Below, piece by piece: positions 23,432-32,091 of a stretch of DNA of 64,000 nt. The DNA comes from CAWCVR01 sp963799105. Lineage in GTDB: Bacteria > Acidobacteriota > Terriglobia > Bryobacterales > Bryobacteraceae. Position numbers and translations under genes: made by a program. The notes beneath the pieces are model-generated. The model saw nothing but the letters and a program-made list of their open reading frames with translations, did no database searches and had not been told where the DNA came from. How positions within the stretch are numbered: position 1 is the first letter of the stretch; the number at the start of each line of letters is the position of its first letter. The stretch is taken from contig CAWCVR010000017.1 in the NCBI GenBank assembly GCA_963799105.1, positions 62,001 to 126,000 of the forward strand. Direction: 5' to 3'.

Positions 23432-24097
23432 ATGAAGATCCACTTGGCAATCGGACTATTGTGTCTGTTCGCCACCGCTACGATGGCTCAGCGCGGCGGC
23501 GGTCACACTGGCGGCGGATCCCGCGGAGGATTTGCGGGCGGCGGGTATCGCGCCGGCGGCTTCGGCGGCGGGACTCACGTCGGCAGCTACGGCGGGTTCG
23601 GCGGCTACGGCGGGTTCGGCGGTTACCGCGGCTCTTACGGCTACCGCGGATTCTCGTTCGGCCTCGGTTACTACCCCTGGTATGGCTACAGCTATTGGCC
23701 GGGATATTGGGGCGGCTCTTACGGCTATTCCTACCCGGCGGTTTACGACTACGATCCGCCGCCGCAGGCGACCGTGGTCTACCCGCCTCCGTCGCAGCCG
23801 GCGTACAACCTGTACGCGGCTCCCGCCCAGGGCGGCTACGACCAGTACGGGCAGCCGGTTGCAGCGGCGCCCGCCCCCGCGGCATCCCCAGCGCCGGCGC
23901 GGTCGCCGATCTACCTGATCGCCTTCAAGGACCACAGCATTCAGGCGGCGGAGTCTTATTCCGCCGGCGGAAATACGCTGCACTACGTCACCCTCGAGCA
24001 CCAGGAAAAGCAGGCGCCGCTCGACAGCGTGGACCGCGCCCTTTCGGCGCAGTTGAACCGCCAGCGCCAGGTGGCTTTCTCGCTGCCTGACCAGTAA
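23432..24097 (+). CDS. Exported Gly/Tyr-rich protein of unknown function
   Basis: A 221-residue protein with a clear signal peptide (KIHLAIGLLCLFATATMAQ), then a low-complexity region of ~110 residues dominated by Gly, Tyr and Ser (repeats such as GGFGGYGGFGGYRGSYG). A proline/alanine linker leads to a conserved-looking C-terminal segment, IYLIAFKDHSIQAAESYSAG then NTLHYVTLEHQEKQAPL. The same C-terminal pattern occurs, as I recall, in other acidobacterial exported proteins. The ATG at 23432 has GAGGGA seven bases upstream. The composition suggests a surface or matrix-like role; this is an inference. Confidence 0.75.
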   Translation: MKIHLAIGLLCLFATATMAQRGGGHTGGGSRGGFAGGGYRAGGFGGGTHVGSYGGFGGYGGFGGYRGSYGYRGFSFGLGYYPWYGYSYWPGYWGGSYGYSYPAVYDYDPPPQATVVYPPPSQPAYNLYAAPAQGGYDQYGQPVAAAPAPAASPAPARSPIYLIAFKDHSIQAAESYSAGGNTLHYVTLEHQEKQAPLDSVDRALSAQLNRQRQVAFSLPDQ

Positions 24098-24190
24098 CTC
24101 CGGAGGCCCGCGGCGCGCTGCCGTCCGCCCGCCGCGAGCCGCTTGAGAGGTTCGGTTCTTCGGAGCTTATCGTCCGATTCCAACCCCCGG

Positions 24191-24220
24191 TTGCGTTTCA
24201 TATTTTGTTTGATTTAGAAT
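24191..24220 (+). promoter_or_regulatory. Promoter of the 1100-residue exported protein and VWFA gene
   Basis: TTGCGT (24191-24196), an 18-base spacer and TAGAAT (24215-24220) in an A+T-rich island that stands out from the GC-rich surroundings. The predicted leader is about 48 bases and contains GGGGAGG before the ATG at 24275. Confidence 0.55.
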
Positions 24221-24274
24221 CACTCCACCAAGACTGAATGCAACCGCGCGATGCGCCGGACCGGGGAGGTCGTC

Positions 24275-27200
24275 ATGAAGCCGTTCGTAATTGCCGTCGG
24301 GGTATTCGTAGCGCTCAATTCCGCGGCCCTGTGGGGCCAATCCAGCGACGCTTCCGGGGACCGCGCCGCGCTGGCTCGGGCGGCGGAGGATAACAACTCA
24401 CCGGCGCTGGAGGCCTATGCCGGGTACCTGGATCGCTACGGCAACCCGATGGCGCGCCCGGTCTACGCGCGGCTGGCGGAAGCCCGCAAACGGGCGGGCG
24501 ATACCGCCGGGGCGGCCGCCGCCGCGCGCCGGCTCGCCATTCTGGATCTGCTGGCCGGCAACCGCGAGGCGGCCGTGCGCGATGCCTCCGCCGCCGGCGC
24601 CGCGCTGCCGGGCGTGGCCGCGGCGGGGCAGTCCTGGCCAACCGCCGTCATACCGGGACCGATGCGGCCGTTCGCGCGCATGGCGGCGCTTTCGCCCTAT
24701 GGTCCGCCCGAGGACATTCTGCCAGCCCTGGCGCGCAACGTGGTGACCGGCGGGTACTCGGCGTCGCAGGGGAATGAAGCGCTGGAACAGACGGAGTACC
24801 TGAAACTGGTGCACCGCTACCTCTCGCAGGCGCGGGAACTGGAAAACCTGGCGGGTGAGCCGAAGGTCATCCGCGTGCCGGCTTGCGATGCGCCGGTGGT
24901 CGCCGACCTGATCCGCATTCTGGGCTTTCGCATGCGCGGCGGCTGCGGATCGGACGTGGTGCTGGAAACGGTGAACGCGGCGCGCGCCTTTCTGACTACC
25001 GACTCCGGCTTCCCCTTGAACCAACTGGAGGAAGCGTTGCGCACCAACCGCCCCTTCACTTACGACTTCCATCCCACGCCGGTACCGGTGCTGTTCGGCC
25101 CGGAGTACTGGATGGCCGGGGCCAAGGGGTCGCCGGATTTCATCGAGAATTTCATCTCCGACCCGGCCGTCTGCCGCCTCTACCTGGGCTTTTCCAAGCT
25201 CGACCCGGACACCGCCGAGGCCCTGCGCAAGGGCGGCTCCTTTACCCACTGGAAAGCTTTCGCGCACGTGCTGGACTTTTTCGGCGGCATGTTCGAAATC
25301 CGCGACGGAGCGGTCGTTCCTCCCGGCGGCGCGCGCGCCGCCGGGGCGTGGACGGAACTGGTGGGCGTGCCTCCCGCCCGCGGCGCGGAGTTTCTGGACA
25401 AGCTGGTCACCAAGGACGACGGGTGGCTGTGCAGCCTGTATGACGCCCTGGCGCGCATCCGCGGTCCGGTGCGCGACTACCTGACCGACCCGGCGCGCCT
25501 GAAGCGGTTCTACGCGGCGGTGCGCGGCCGTGTGACCAGCCCCGGTCCGGCGCGGCCGGTGTTCCGGGCGAACACCGACATGATGCTGCTCACCACGCGG
25601 CTGCAAGTGGCCGCCGACGGCAAGCCGCACATTCCGGGCGGCCTGGACGTGTGGAAGAGCCTGTTCGCCAGGGACACCCAGGGCAAGTACGACAGCAAGC
25701 TGGCCCGGCAGGCCACCAACTGGAAAGAGCCCGACGACCTGATCGAGGCGCTGTTCGCCCTGTGCCGCAAGCAGGTGGAGAACGAGCCGCTGAAGATCTT
25801 CATGGCCATCAGCGACGTGGACCGCAACCGCGCCGAGCCGCTGGCCGCCGCCACGGTGGAGCGGCTGGTGCGCGGCTACCGCGCCTACGGCAACCAGTAC
25901 ACCGTGTTCACCGAATCGCGGCGCATCGGCGACAAGTCCATCCTGCAGTTCCTGGATACCGCCGATGCCATCGCCCGCATGCACGACGTGGGCGACCGCG
26001 GCGACAGTGCCGGCTCCTTCCAGTCGCTGATGAGCCTGTGGCAGATCCTGGTGCGCGAGGGCGCCATCCCCGAGGACCGGGCGGACGCGGCTTTCACGGG
26101 GATTGCGGCCGCGTTCGCGCAGGTCAGGAGTAGCCGCGATTGCTTTGCCGCGGCGCAAACCGGCGTGAACCTGCTGCTGGGCGGCCAGGCGACGGCGGGG
26201 GAATCGCAGACGCGAATGGTGGATCTGCTCACGGGAGCGAATTCCAGCGACACCGATGCGCGCGAGGAGGCGCGTCTGGACTTCGAGCGCATTCTGGACG
26301 CGCAGCGGGTGATTCCACTGGATACGCTGCTGCAACTGGCCGGTCACCTGGAGGGCGATCGGAAACTCCCGCCCGCCCAGTTGAACAAACTGATCGCCCG
26401 CGCCAGCGAGTTCCGGATTCCGCGGCCGCCGCTCACCTCCATCGAAAAGAACGCCCTGGGCTTCGGCTACTGGAGCGACAAGCACCTGGATGCGGAGCGC
26501 AAGTTGAACCTCAAGGCCGCCATCGAGAAGGCCGCGGGCGACGCCGCCAGGCTCAAGGAAGTGGCCGGGCTGCTGGCGCCGGCCATGCGCGACACGCTGC
26601 TGGCCTTCAGCTATGCCTATTATGCGCCGCCGGGCGCGCAGATTCTGTACACCAATCCGCTGTTCGTGCGCAGCCACGATTTCATAGGCGGCGAAGGGCA
26701 GCCGCGCACCTGGCTCGCCACCCAGCCGTACGGCTCCGGCTGGCCCTCTAACGGCGGCGGCCGTCTGGCGGGGTCGCTCTCCACCCTGCCGTATGCGCTG
26801 GCCGAAGCCGAGCAGAATTTCCTGGTTCCCACCCACACCCAGGCGCTAATCTGGGGCGACCTGGTTCCGCAAATGATGATCGGCGCAAAAGTGCCGCGCT
26901 GGTGGAACGTCACGCCCGCCCAAATGCATTGGGTGGCGCTGCACCTGCGCTACGGGCGCGAACTGCTGGCGGAATCGGCCCTCGACGCGCAGGTGCGTTC
27001 CGCGGTCCTCGCCGCGCTGGCGGAGCTGGCGGCGCCGGCGCGCTGGATCGAGGTGCGCCGTCTGCTGGAAGCGGGAGATGTGGCCGCGGCGGCGGACCTG
27101 GTGACGCCGTCGGAGTCGTTCTCGCTGGCGCGCGAGATGGCGCGGCTCCCCCAGGCCAGCCGGTCCCCGCTGCTGGCGGAGTTGCGGCAGATCGCCCAGG

Positions 27201-27577
27201 ACCAGCCGCGGGAGGCCAGCTACGCGGCTATCTCGCGCGCCTTCGGGACGCCCAAGCCGACGCTCACCAATTCCTACCAGCCGGAACTGCTTAACCTCCG
27301 GACTTTCCCCGCGCTGATGGGCTATTCCAGCCGCATCCTGGCGGAGAGTTGGGAATCCAATACCTTGTATTGGGCGGCCCTGGCGGACGAACTGAACCTG
27401 CCGCCGGCCGAGTTGAACGTGAAGATCCCCGAGTGGACCGGGATGCTGGCGGAGCAGATCTTCGCGTCGCATCTGGAGGACTGGCCGGCCGTGCTGGATG
27501 CGCTGCGCGCGGTGGGATCGGGGGTGCGCGAGCGGCAGCGCGCGGCGGCCAGGGAGCGGATCGGCGGACTCGAATAG
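24275..27577 (+). CDS. Large exported protein of unknown function (1100 residues)
   Basis: Starts at 24275 (MKPFVIAVGVFVALNSAALWGQ, a standard signal peptide) with a good ribosome site (GGGGAGG). The first ~130 mature residues form short helical repeats like TPR (YLDRYGNPMARPVYARLAEARKRAGDTAGAAAAARRL). The rest has no motif I recognise, no transmembrane helix and few cysteines. Notable conserved-looking pieces are HWKAFAHVLDFFGGMFEI and SYAYYAPPGAQILYTNPLFVRSHDF followed by GGGRLAGSLSTLPYAL. The next gene, a VWFA-domain protein, starts 20 bases after its stop, so they are surely co-transcribed. It probably works outside the cytoplasm with that partner. Confidence 0.8.
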   Translation: MKPFVIAVGVFVALNSAALWGQSSDASGDRAALARAAEDNNSPALEAYAGYLDRYGNPMARPVYARLAEARKRAGDTAGAAAAARRLAILDLLAGNREAAVRDASAAGAALPGVAAAGQSWPTAVIPGPMRPFARMAALSPYGPPEDILPALARNVVTGGYSASQGNEALEQTEYLKLVHRYLSQARELENLAGEPKVIRVPACDAPVVADLIRILGFRMRGGCGSDVVLETVNAARAFLTTDSGFPLNQLEEALRTNRPFTYDFHPTPVPVLFGPEYWMAGAKGSPDFIENFISDPAVCRLYLGFSKLDPDTAEALRKGGSFTHWKAFAHVLDFFGGMFEIRDGAVVPPGGARAAGAWTELVGVPPARGAEFLDKLVTKDDGWLCSLYDALARIRGPVRDYLTDPARLKRFYAAVRGRVTSPGPARPVFRANTDMMLLTTRLQVAADGKPHIPGGLDVWKSLFARDTQGKYDSKLARQATNWKEPDDLIEALFALCRKQVENEPLKIFMAISDVDRNRAEPLAAATVERLVRGYRAYGNQYTVFTESRRIGDKSILQFLDTADAIARMHDVGDRGDSAGSFQSLMSLWQILVREGAIPEDRADAAFTGIAAAFAQVRSSRDCFAAAQTGVNLLLGGQATAGESQTRMVDLLTGANSSDTDAREEARLDFERILDAQRVIPLDTLLQLAGHLEGDRKLPPAQLNKLIARASEFRIPRPPLTSIEKNALGFGYWSDKHLDAERKLNLKAAIEKAAGDAARLKEVAGLLAPAMRDTLLAFSYAYYAPPGAQILYTNPLFVRSHDFIGGEGQPRTWLATQPYGSGWPSNGGGRLAGSLSTLPYALAEAEQNFLVPTHTQALIWGDLVPQMMIGAKVPRWWNVTPAQMHWVALHLRYGRELLAESALDAQVRSAVLAALAELAAPARWIEVRRLLEAGDVAAAADLVTPSESFSLAREMARLPQASRSPLLAELRQIAQDQPREASYAAISRAFGTPKPTLTNSYQPELLNLRTFPALMGYSSRILAESWESNTLYWAALADELNLPPAELNVKIPEWTGMLAEQIFASHLEDWPAVLDALRAVGSGVRERQRAAARERIGGLE

Positions 27578-27597
27578 GTTTCCCGCGGGTAAAGAAG

Positions 27598-28578
27598 ATG
27601 ACACTCTCACGACGAGGATTCATTGGAGCGGCGGCCGGGGGGCTGTGGCTGCGCGCCCAGGAGCAGCGCCCGGTTTTCCGGGTGAAGGTGGACATGGTGG
27701 TGTTGAGCTTCCAGGTGACGGACAGCAAGAACCACTACATCAACGGTCTCAAACCCGCCGATTTCCGCATTTACGAGGACGGCATTCCGCAGCGCATTTC
27801 CATCTTCGCGGAGGGCACCGGCGCGCCGCTCGGGATCGCCGCCGACGGCTCCGTGCAGCCGCTGAACGCCGCCCCGGCGGACACCCTGCCGGGCATGGAC
27901 CGGCCCGACGCGTTCGTGGGCACCAACGTCTTCGTGCTGTTCGATACCAGCAACTTCATGTACCGGAGTTTCGTGTACGCCGAGGACGCCATCGACGACT
28001 TCCTGCGCGGACTGGACCACGCCGATTCGGTGGCCGTGTACACCTTCAGCCGCAACCTGTCGCGCGCCGCCGTGCTCACCCACGAGCACCGCGAAGCCAT
28101 CGCCGGGCTGCGAAACGCGGTGGCGGGCGACGATACGGCCTTGTACAACTGTCTGCTGCTGACCCTGCGGGACGCCGCCAAAGTGCCCGGCCGGAAGGTG
28201 GTCATCGTATTCTCGAACGGTCCCGACAACGCCAGCATGGTGGCGCCGGACGACGTGCGCGTGGTGGCCGAGAACGAAGGCATTCCCATCTACGTGATCT
28301 CCACCGCGGAAGTGAACAAGGACCCGATTTCGAGCGGCGTGTTCCGCAGGCTGTCGGCGAACACCGGCGGCAAAGCCTATTGGGCGCGCACCTGGCAGAA
28401 GCAGATGGAAGCCTTCGAGGATATCCGCGAGGACATGAGCAACTCCTACACGGTGACGTATTATCCGGCGGCCAATCCGAACGAGGGATTCCGGCGCATC
28501 CGCGTCGAGATCTCGAGCGACCCGGGGAAGAAGTTCCGCGTGCGCTGCCGGCCGGGATATCAGCCGGGCAGGACGTAG
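27598..28578 (+). CDS. VWFA-related acidobacterial-type protein, Tat-exported
   Basis: A 326-residue protein. The N-terminus MTLSRRGFIGAAAGGLWLRA has the twin-arginine motif (SRRGF) and a short hydrophobic core, so export by the Tat system is likely. It is followed by a short immunoglobulin-like lead (FRVKVDMVVLSFQVTDSKNHYINGL, then DFRIYEDGIPQRI), typical of the acidobacterial VWFA family, and a von Willebrand A domain (NVFVLFDTSNFM; KVVIVFSNGPDNAS). The MIDAS motif DxSxS is altered to DTSNF, so metal binding may be weakened. The family is greatly expanded in Acidobacteria, but its function is not established. It is translated from the same mRNA as the 1100-residue protein. Confidence 0.85.
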   Translation: MTLSRRGFIGAAAGGLWLRAQEQRPVFRVKVDMVVLSFQVTDSKNHYINGLKPADFRIYEDGIPQRISIFAEGTGAPLGIAADGSVQPLNAAPADTLPGMDRPDAFVGTNVFVLFDTSNFMYRSFVYAEDAIDDFLRGLDHADSVAVYTFSRNLSRAAVLTHEHREAIAGLRNAVAGDDTALYNCLLLTLRDAAKVPGRKVVIVFSNGPDNASMVAPDDVRVVAENEGIPIYVISTAEVNKDPISSGVFRRLSANTGGKAYWARTWQKQMEAFEDIREDMSNSYTVTYYPAANPNEGFRRIRVEISSDPGKKFRVRCRPGYQPGRT

Positions 28579-28700
28579 GGCGGGCGGGGCGGCGGCATCC
28601 CTATGGAGCGGTGCACCACGGAGTTCTACGGGTGCGTGCGCGGTGTCAGCTTGGATGACAGTTGGAGCCGCCCGGCCTGCGCGTGTTACGATGAGTCGCG

Positions 28701-29060
28701 ATGCATCGGGTCGTCATCGACACGAACGTGTCGGTTTCAGCTCTCTGATCGAGGAGGGGCGCGGCCTTCAGATTGATCGACCTCCTCGGCGATCCGCGAT
28801 GGCGGCCAATCGTCTCGGATTGGCGGACTGGATTGTCGATAGCATCGTTAACACGTTTTGCCGGCTGGGCTCGCGGCAAACCGTTCGGTTCCGGCTGCGT
28901 CCGGTCACTCAGAGATCCCGACGATGAGTTTCTGTTGGAGCTTGCGGCGGCGAGCCAGGCCGACTTCCTCGTCACCTACAACGTCCGCGACTTCCGCGGG
29001 AGTGAGGTCTACGGGATTCGACCCGTGACACCGGGCGAGTTTTTGAGGACAATTGGAGCA
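28701..29060 (+). pseudogene. PIN-domain toxin, inactivated by a stop and frameshifts
   Basis: Starts MHRVVIDTNVSVSAL, the N-terminal strand and first Asp of the COG1569 PIN family, then meets an in-frame TGA at 28746. The same frame continues SRRGAAFRLIDLLGDPRWRPIVSD, as expected. The centre is readable only in another frame (ADWIVDSIVNTFCRLGSRQTVRFRLRP), and the end returns to the first frame (LRDPDDEFLLELAAASQADFLVTYNVRDF). At least one nonsense change and two compensating shifts are therefore present. An antitoxin-like gene begins at its end. Confidence 0.8.
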
Positions 29061-29293
29061 TGGCCGCGAGCAGGACCATTTCACTTCCCGAAGAACTCGT
29101 CAGCCTGGCGGAGGAGTCGGTCGCCCGGGAACATGTCTCCGTCGAGGAGTTTGTCTCGGCGGCCGTGGCGGAGCAGTTTGCGGGCGCCGAGTACTTGCGG
29201 CGCCGCGGCGAGAGGGCATGCGACGCGGCGTTCCGGGCGGCGCTCGATCGGATTCCCGACGCCGAGCCCGAACCTCACGACCGTCCGCGGTAG
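29060..29293 (+). CDS. Ribbon-helix-helix antitoxin-like protein
   Basis: A 77-residue protein beginning MAASRTISLPEELVSLAEES, a ribbon-helix-helix strand and first helix, then ARE-HVSVEEFVSAAVAEQF. This N-terminal pattern is the DNA-binding half of CopG-type antitoxins, and the charged C-terminus would bind a toxin. It overlaps the end of the inactivated PIN gene and was presumably its antitoxin, now without an active partner. Orphan antitoxins of this kind can persist as regulators or be on the way to loss. Confidence 0.7.
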   Translation: MAASRTISLPEELVSLAEESVAREHVSVEEFVSAAVAEQFAGAEYLRRRGERACDAAFRAALDRIPDAEPEPHDRPR

Positions 29294-29377
29294 CTTCGTG
29301 CGGCGGCGTTCCGGCGTCTGGCAGGCTTCCGCGGCCAGGCAGGACAACCAGGAGCCGGAAGCGATATGATCGCAGAT

Positions 29378-29650
29378 ATGGAGCCCCTGCATATCACCGA
29401 AGGCGACCTGGCCAGGGACGTGCGGTCGATTCTGCAACGGGTCGAGACCGGAGGCGAGGTCATCATCGAGCGCGACGCCCATCCGGTGGCGGTCATCCGC
29501 GCGGCGGAACCGCTACGCCGCACCATTTCCGAGTGCATCGCCCTGATGCCGGCAGACTCCGCGGCGACTATCGATTCCGACTTCGCGGGAGATGTCGATG
29601 CGGCCATCGCCGCCCATAGAGAGCCGCTGGAGCCGCCCGCTTGGGACTGA
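29378..29650 (+). CDS. Phd/YefM-type antitoxin
   Basis: About 90 residues: MEPLHITEGDLARDVRSILQRVETGGEVIIERDAHPVAVIRAAEP. The 'sxxxxxxxxLlxrVexGgEviItrdgkPVAvi' pattern is that of the Phd/YefM DNA-binding fold. An in-frame ATG at 29366 would add four residues. The stop codon TGA overlaps the ATG of the following PIN toxin (TGATG), so the two are translationally coupled. Confidence 0.82.
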   Translation: MEPLHITEGDLARDVRSILQRVETGGEVIIERDAHPVAVIRAAEPLRRTISECIALMPADSAATIDSDFAGDVDAAIAAHREPLEPPAWD

Positions 29651-30054
29651 TGCTGGATTCGACGGCCGCCGTCGCTGCCGAGCGCCAGGGCAAGAACGCC
29701 CGCCAACTGCTCGAAACCGTGGCGCTGGAGACTGGCGACGAAGGAATCGCCGTTTCGGTCGTTACCGTGCTCGAACTCGCTCACGGCATCACACGCGCCG
29801 ACACGGCCGCACGCCGCGAGCGGCGGCAACGCTTCCTGGACGAGTTGCTGGCCGGCGTGCCCATTCAGCCGGTGACGGTTCCGATCGCCCTCCGCGCCGG
29901 ACAGATCGACGGCCATAGCCAGGCAAAGGGCGTTCGCATCCCGCTATCGGATCTGCTGATCGGGGCAAGCGCACTGGAACTCGGATACCGTGTGGGGACG
30001 GCCAACATCCGTCACTTCCAACTGATCCCCGGCCTCAAAGTCATTCACCTTTAG
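29650..30054 (+). CDS. PIN-domain ribonuclease toxin (VapC-like)
   Basis: A 134-residue PIN protein partnered with the Phd-type antitoxin. The first Asp is in MLDSTAAVAAERQG, the Glu in VVTVLELAHGI, and the third acidic residue in IPLSDLLIGASALELGY, followed by VGTANIRHFQLIPGL. The conserved fourth acidic position of many PIN enzymes, usually 'TxNxxDF', reads TANIRHF, which is common in active members. An in-frame TTG at 29641 is a possible alternative start; the ATG at 29650, overlapping the antitoxin stop, is preferred. Confidence 0.86.
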   Translation: MLDSTAAVAAERQGKNARQLLETVALETGDEGIAVSVVTVLELAHGITRADTAARRERRQRFLDELLAGVPIQPVTVPIALRAGQIDGHSQAKGVRIPLSDLLIGASALELGYRVGTANIRHFQLIPGLKVIHL

Positions 30055-30429
30055 GCCCGTTCCGAAACAGCCGCTCCCGCCGCATCTGCGAAAGCGGCGA
30101 AGAAGGATGGGCTCGTCCGGGTTCGTCAGCGACCAGAGACGCTGTGGCGTGTCATCCGCGGCAAGCCCGCCGGCGCCACAGCAACGCCATGGCCACCAGG
30201 CCCGAACCCAACAGGAGGAAACCGGCCGACTCCGGCGTAGTATCGTAGATGATGCCAAACCGCTGAATGTCCGGATCGTCCGGCATCCACTATGAGCAGC
30301 AGCTATCTTTAGAGGACACCACTCACCATTGGGTGCGAACAGCAGTACGTACTTCAGTATAGGGGTCCGGGGTTTTCCCGAGGACGGCCCCCGGCGCGTC
30401 CGCCTGCTACCATATGATGCGAATTCGCT
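30055..30429. other. Intergenic stretch with a PEP-CTERM remnant
   Basis: Apart from the short minus-strand frame at 30152-30286, I see no gene in this 375-base interval. It separates the toxin-antitoxin cluster from the first arabinofuranosidase, whose start at 30430 is preceded by the A+T-rich CATATGAT. Confidence 0.5.
30152..30286 (-). pseudogene. PEP-CTERM sorting tail, orphan fragment
   Basis: A 44-codon minus-strand frame reading FGIIYDTTPESAGFLLLGS then GLVAMALLWRRRACRG. It has the three parts of a PEP-CTERM signal: a PE(P-like) tripeptide, a ~17-residue hydrophobic helix and an arginine cluster. Such tails send exported proteins to an exosortase. Only the tail is left and a stop codon lies just upstream, so this looks like the residue of a deleted surface protein. 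Confidence 0.55.
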
Positions 30430-32091
30430 ATGCAACGCTCCTTGCCTCTCACCAATCGGCGGGACTTCCTGCGCGCCGCGGCGGCGGCCGGAACCCTCTG
30501 GCGGGCCTCGGCGCAATCGCCCGAAGCCCATATCGATATCCTGCTCGATGAGCCGGTGGGCGCCATCGCGCCGGAGATCTACGGGCACTTCGTGGAACAC
30601 CTGGGCGGCGTGGTCTACGACGGCATCTGGGTGGGCGAGCGGTCGCCCGTGCCCAACGTCAACGGGCTCCGCAAGCAGCTTGTGGATGCCCTCAAGAAGG
30701 TGCATCCGGGCGCGATCCGCTGGCCGGGCGGCTGCTTCGCCGACCAGTACGACTGGCGCGACGGCACGGGCCCGCGCGGCAAGCGGCCCCGGCGGACCAA
30801 CTTCTGGGTGGACGCCTCCGAGGGCTGGCCCAAGGGCGCCGCCTCCGGCGGCCCGCAGAAGTTCGAGCCCAACGAATTCGGCACGGTGGACTTCGCGCGC
30901 TTCTGCAAACTTACCGGCGCGCAGCCGTACTTCGCCGCCAACCTGCGCAGCCTGCCGGCGCAGGAGTTCTGGCGGTGGGTGGAGTACTGCAACTCGCCGG
31001 CGAAGTCCACCACCCTGGCCGATCTGCGCGCGGCCGATGGGGAGCCGGCGCCGCTGGGCGTGCGCTACTGGGGCGTGGGCAACGAGTCATGGGGCTGCGG
31101 CGGCAACTTCGATCCCGAGGACTACGCCACCGAGTTCAACCGCTACTCCGCCTGGCTTCCGGGCTACGGCGCGCCGCTGGCGCTGGTGGGCAGCGGGCCC
31201 AACGGCGGCAATGTGGACTGGACGCGCCGCTTCTTCGCCAAGTGCGCCCGCCTCGGCACCCTGGGGCGCCTGTGGGGATGGGCCATGCACCACTACTCCT
31301 GGAACGCCTCGGGCGGCCTCACCGAAGACTGGGTGCGCGCCAAAGGCGATGCCCTGCGGTTCGACCTTCAGCAGTATTACGACATCCTGCGCCAGGGCGA
31401 CGAAATGGAATCGCTGATCGCGGCGCACTGGGCGGTGATGGCGGAGAGCGATCCCGGGCATCGCACCAAGCTGGTGGTGGACGAGTGGGGCGCCTGGTAC
31501 TCGAGCGGCACCGAGCCCTTCAGCGAAGCGCTCATCGGGCAGCAGAACACCATGCGCGACGCGGTACTGGCGGGCATGACGCTGGACACCTTCAACCGCC
31601 ACGCCGATAAGGTGGGGATGGCCGCCGTGGCGCAACTGGTGAACTGCCTGCAGTCGCTGTTTCTGGCGCACGAGGACAAGTTCTGTGTGACGCCGACCTA
31701 CCACGTGTTCGACCTCTACTCGGCGCACCAGGGCGGGCGCTCGGTGCGCACGGTGGTGGCCGCGCCGCAGACGCACTTCACCCGAAATGGCACGGATGTT
31801 GCCATGCGCGGGTTGAACGGTTCGGCGTCGGTGACGGGCAACCAGCTCACGCTGACGGTGACCAACCCGTCGCTCGACCGGCCGCGCGAGGCGGAAATCT
31901 CGATTCGCGGCGGAACGGCGCGAGGGGCCGCCGGGATGGCGCTGGCCGCCCCCGATCCGCACGCGCACAACAGCTTCGAGGATCCGCGCGCGGTCGAGCC
32001 TCAAGCGGTGACGGTGACGCTCAAAGGCGCGGGGCTGGTCCACCGTTTCCCACCGGCCTCGGTGACGAAACTGACCTTCACGCTGGGGTAG
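30430..32091 (+). CDS. GH51 alpha-L-arabinofuranosidase, Tat-exported (copy A)
   Basis: A 553-residue glycoside hydrolase that removes arabinofuranosyl groups from plant arabinan and arabinoxylan. The N-terminus (NRRDFLRAAAAAGTLWRASAQ) has a twin-arginine motif, so it is likely exported folded. The TIM-barrel domain begins PEIYGHFVEHLGGVVYDGIW and contains IRWPGGCFADQYDW. The acid/base Glu is in YWGVGNESWGCGGN and the nucleophile Glu in VVDEWGAWYSSG. The last ~100 residues form the usual beta-sandwich. It is followed by a second GH51 gene 357 bases downstream, which is clearly related but different (about 40% identical by eye in the barrel). Confidence 0.93.
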   Translation: MQRSLPLTNRRDFLRAAAAAGTLWRASAQSPEAHIDILLDEPVGAIAPEIYGHFVEHLGGVVYDGIWVGERSPVPNVNGLRKQLVDALKKVHPGAIRWPGGCFADQYDWRDGTGPRGKRPRRTNFWVDASEGWPKGAASGGPQKFEPNEFGTVDFARFCKLTGAQPYFAANLRSLPAQEFWRWVEYCNSPAKSTTLADLRAADGEPAPLGVRYWGVGNESWGCGGNFDPEDYATEFNRYSAWLPGYGAPLALVGSGPNGGNVDWTRRFFAKCARLGTLGRLWGWAMHHYSWNASGGLTEDWVRAKGDALRFDLQQYYDILRQGDEMESLIAAHWAVMAESDPGHRTKLVVDEWGAWYSSGTEPFSEALIGQQNTMRDAVLAGMTLDTFNRHADKVGMAAVAQLVNCLQSLFLAHEDKFCVTPTYHVFDLYSAHQGGRSVRTVVAAPQTHFTRNGTDVAMRGLNGSASVTGNQLTLTVTNPSLDRPREAEISIRGGTARGAAGMALAAPDPHAHNSFEDPRAVEPQAVTVTLKGAGLVHRFPPASVTKLTFTLG

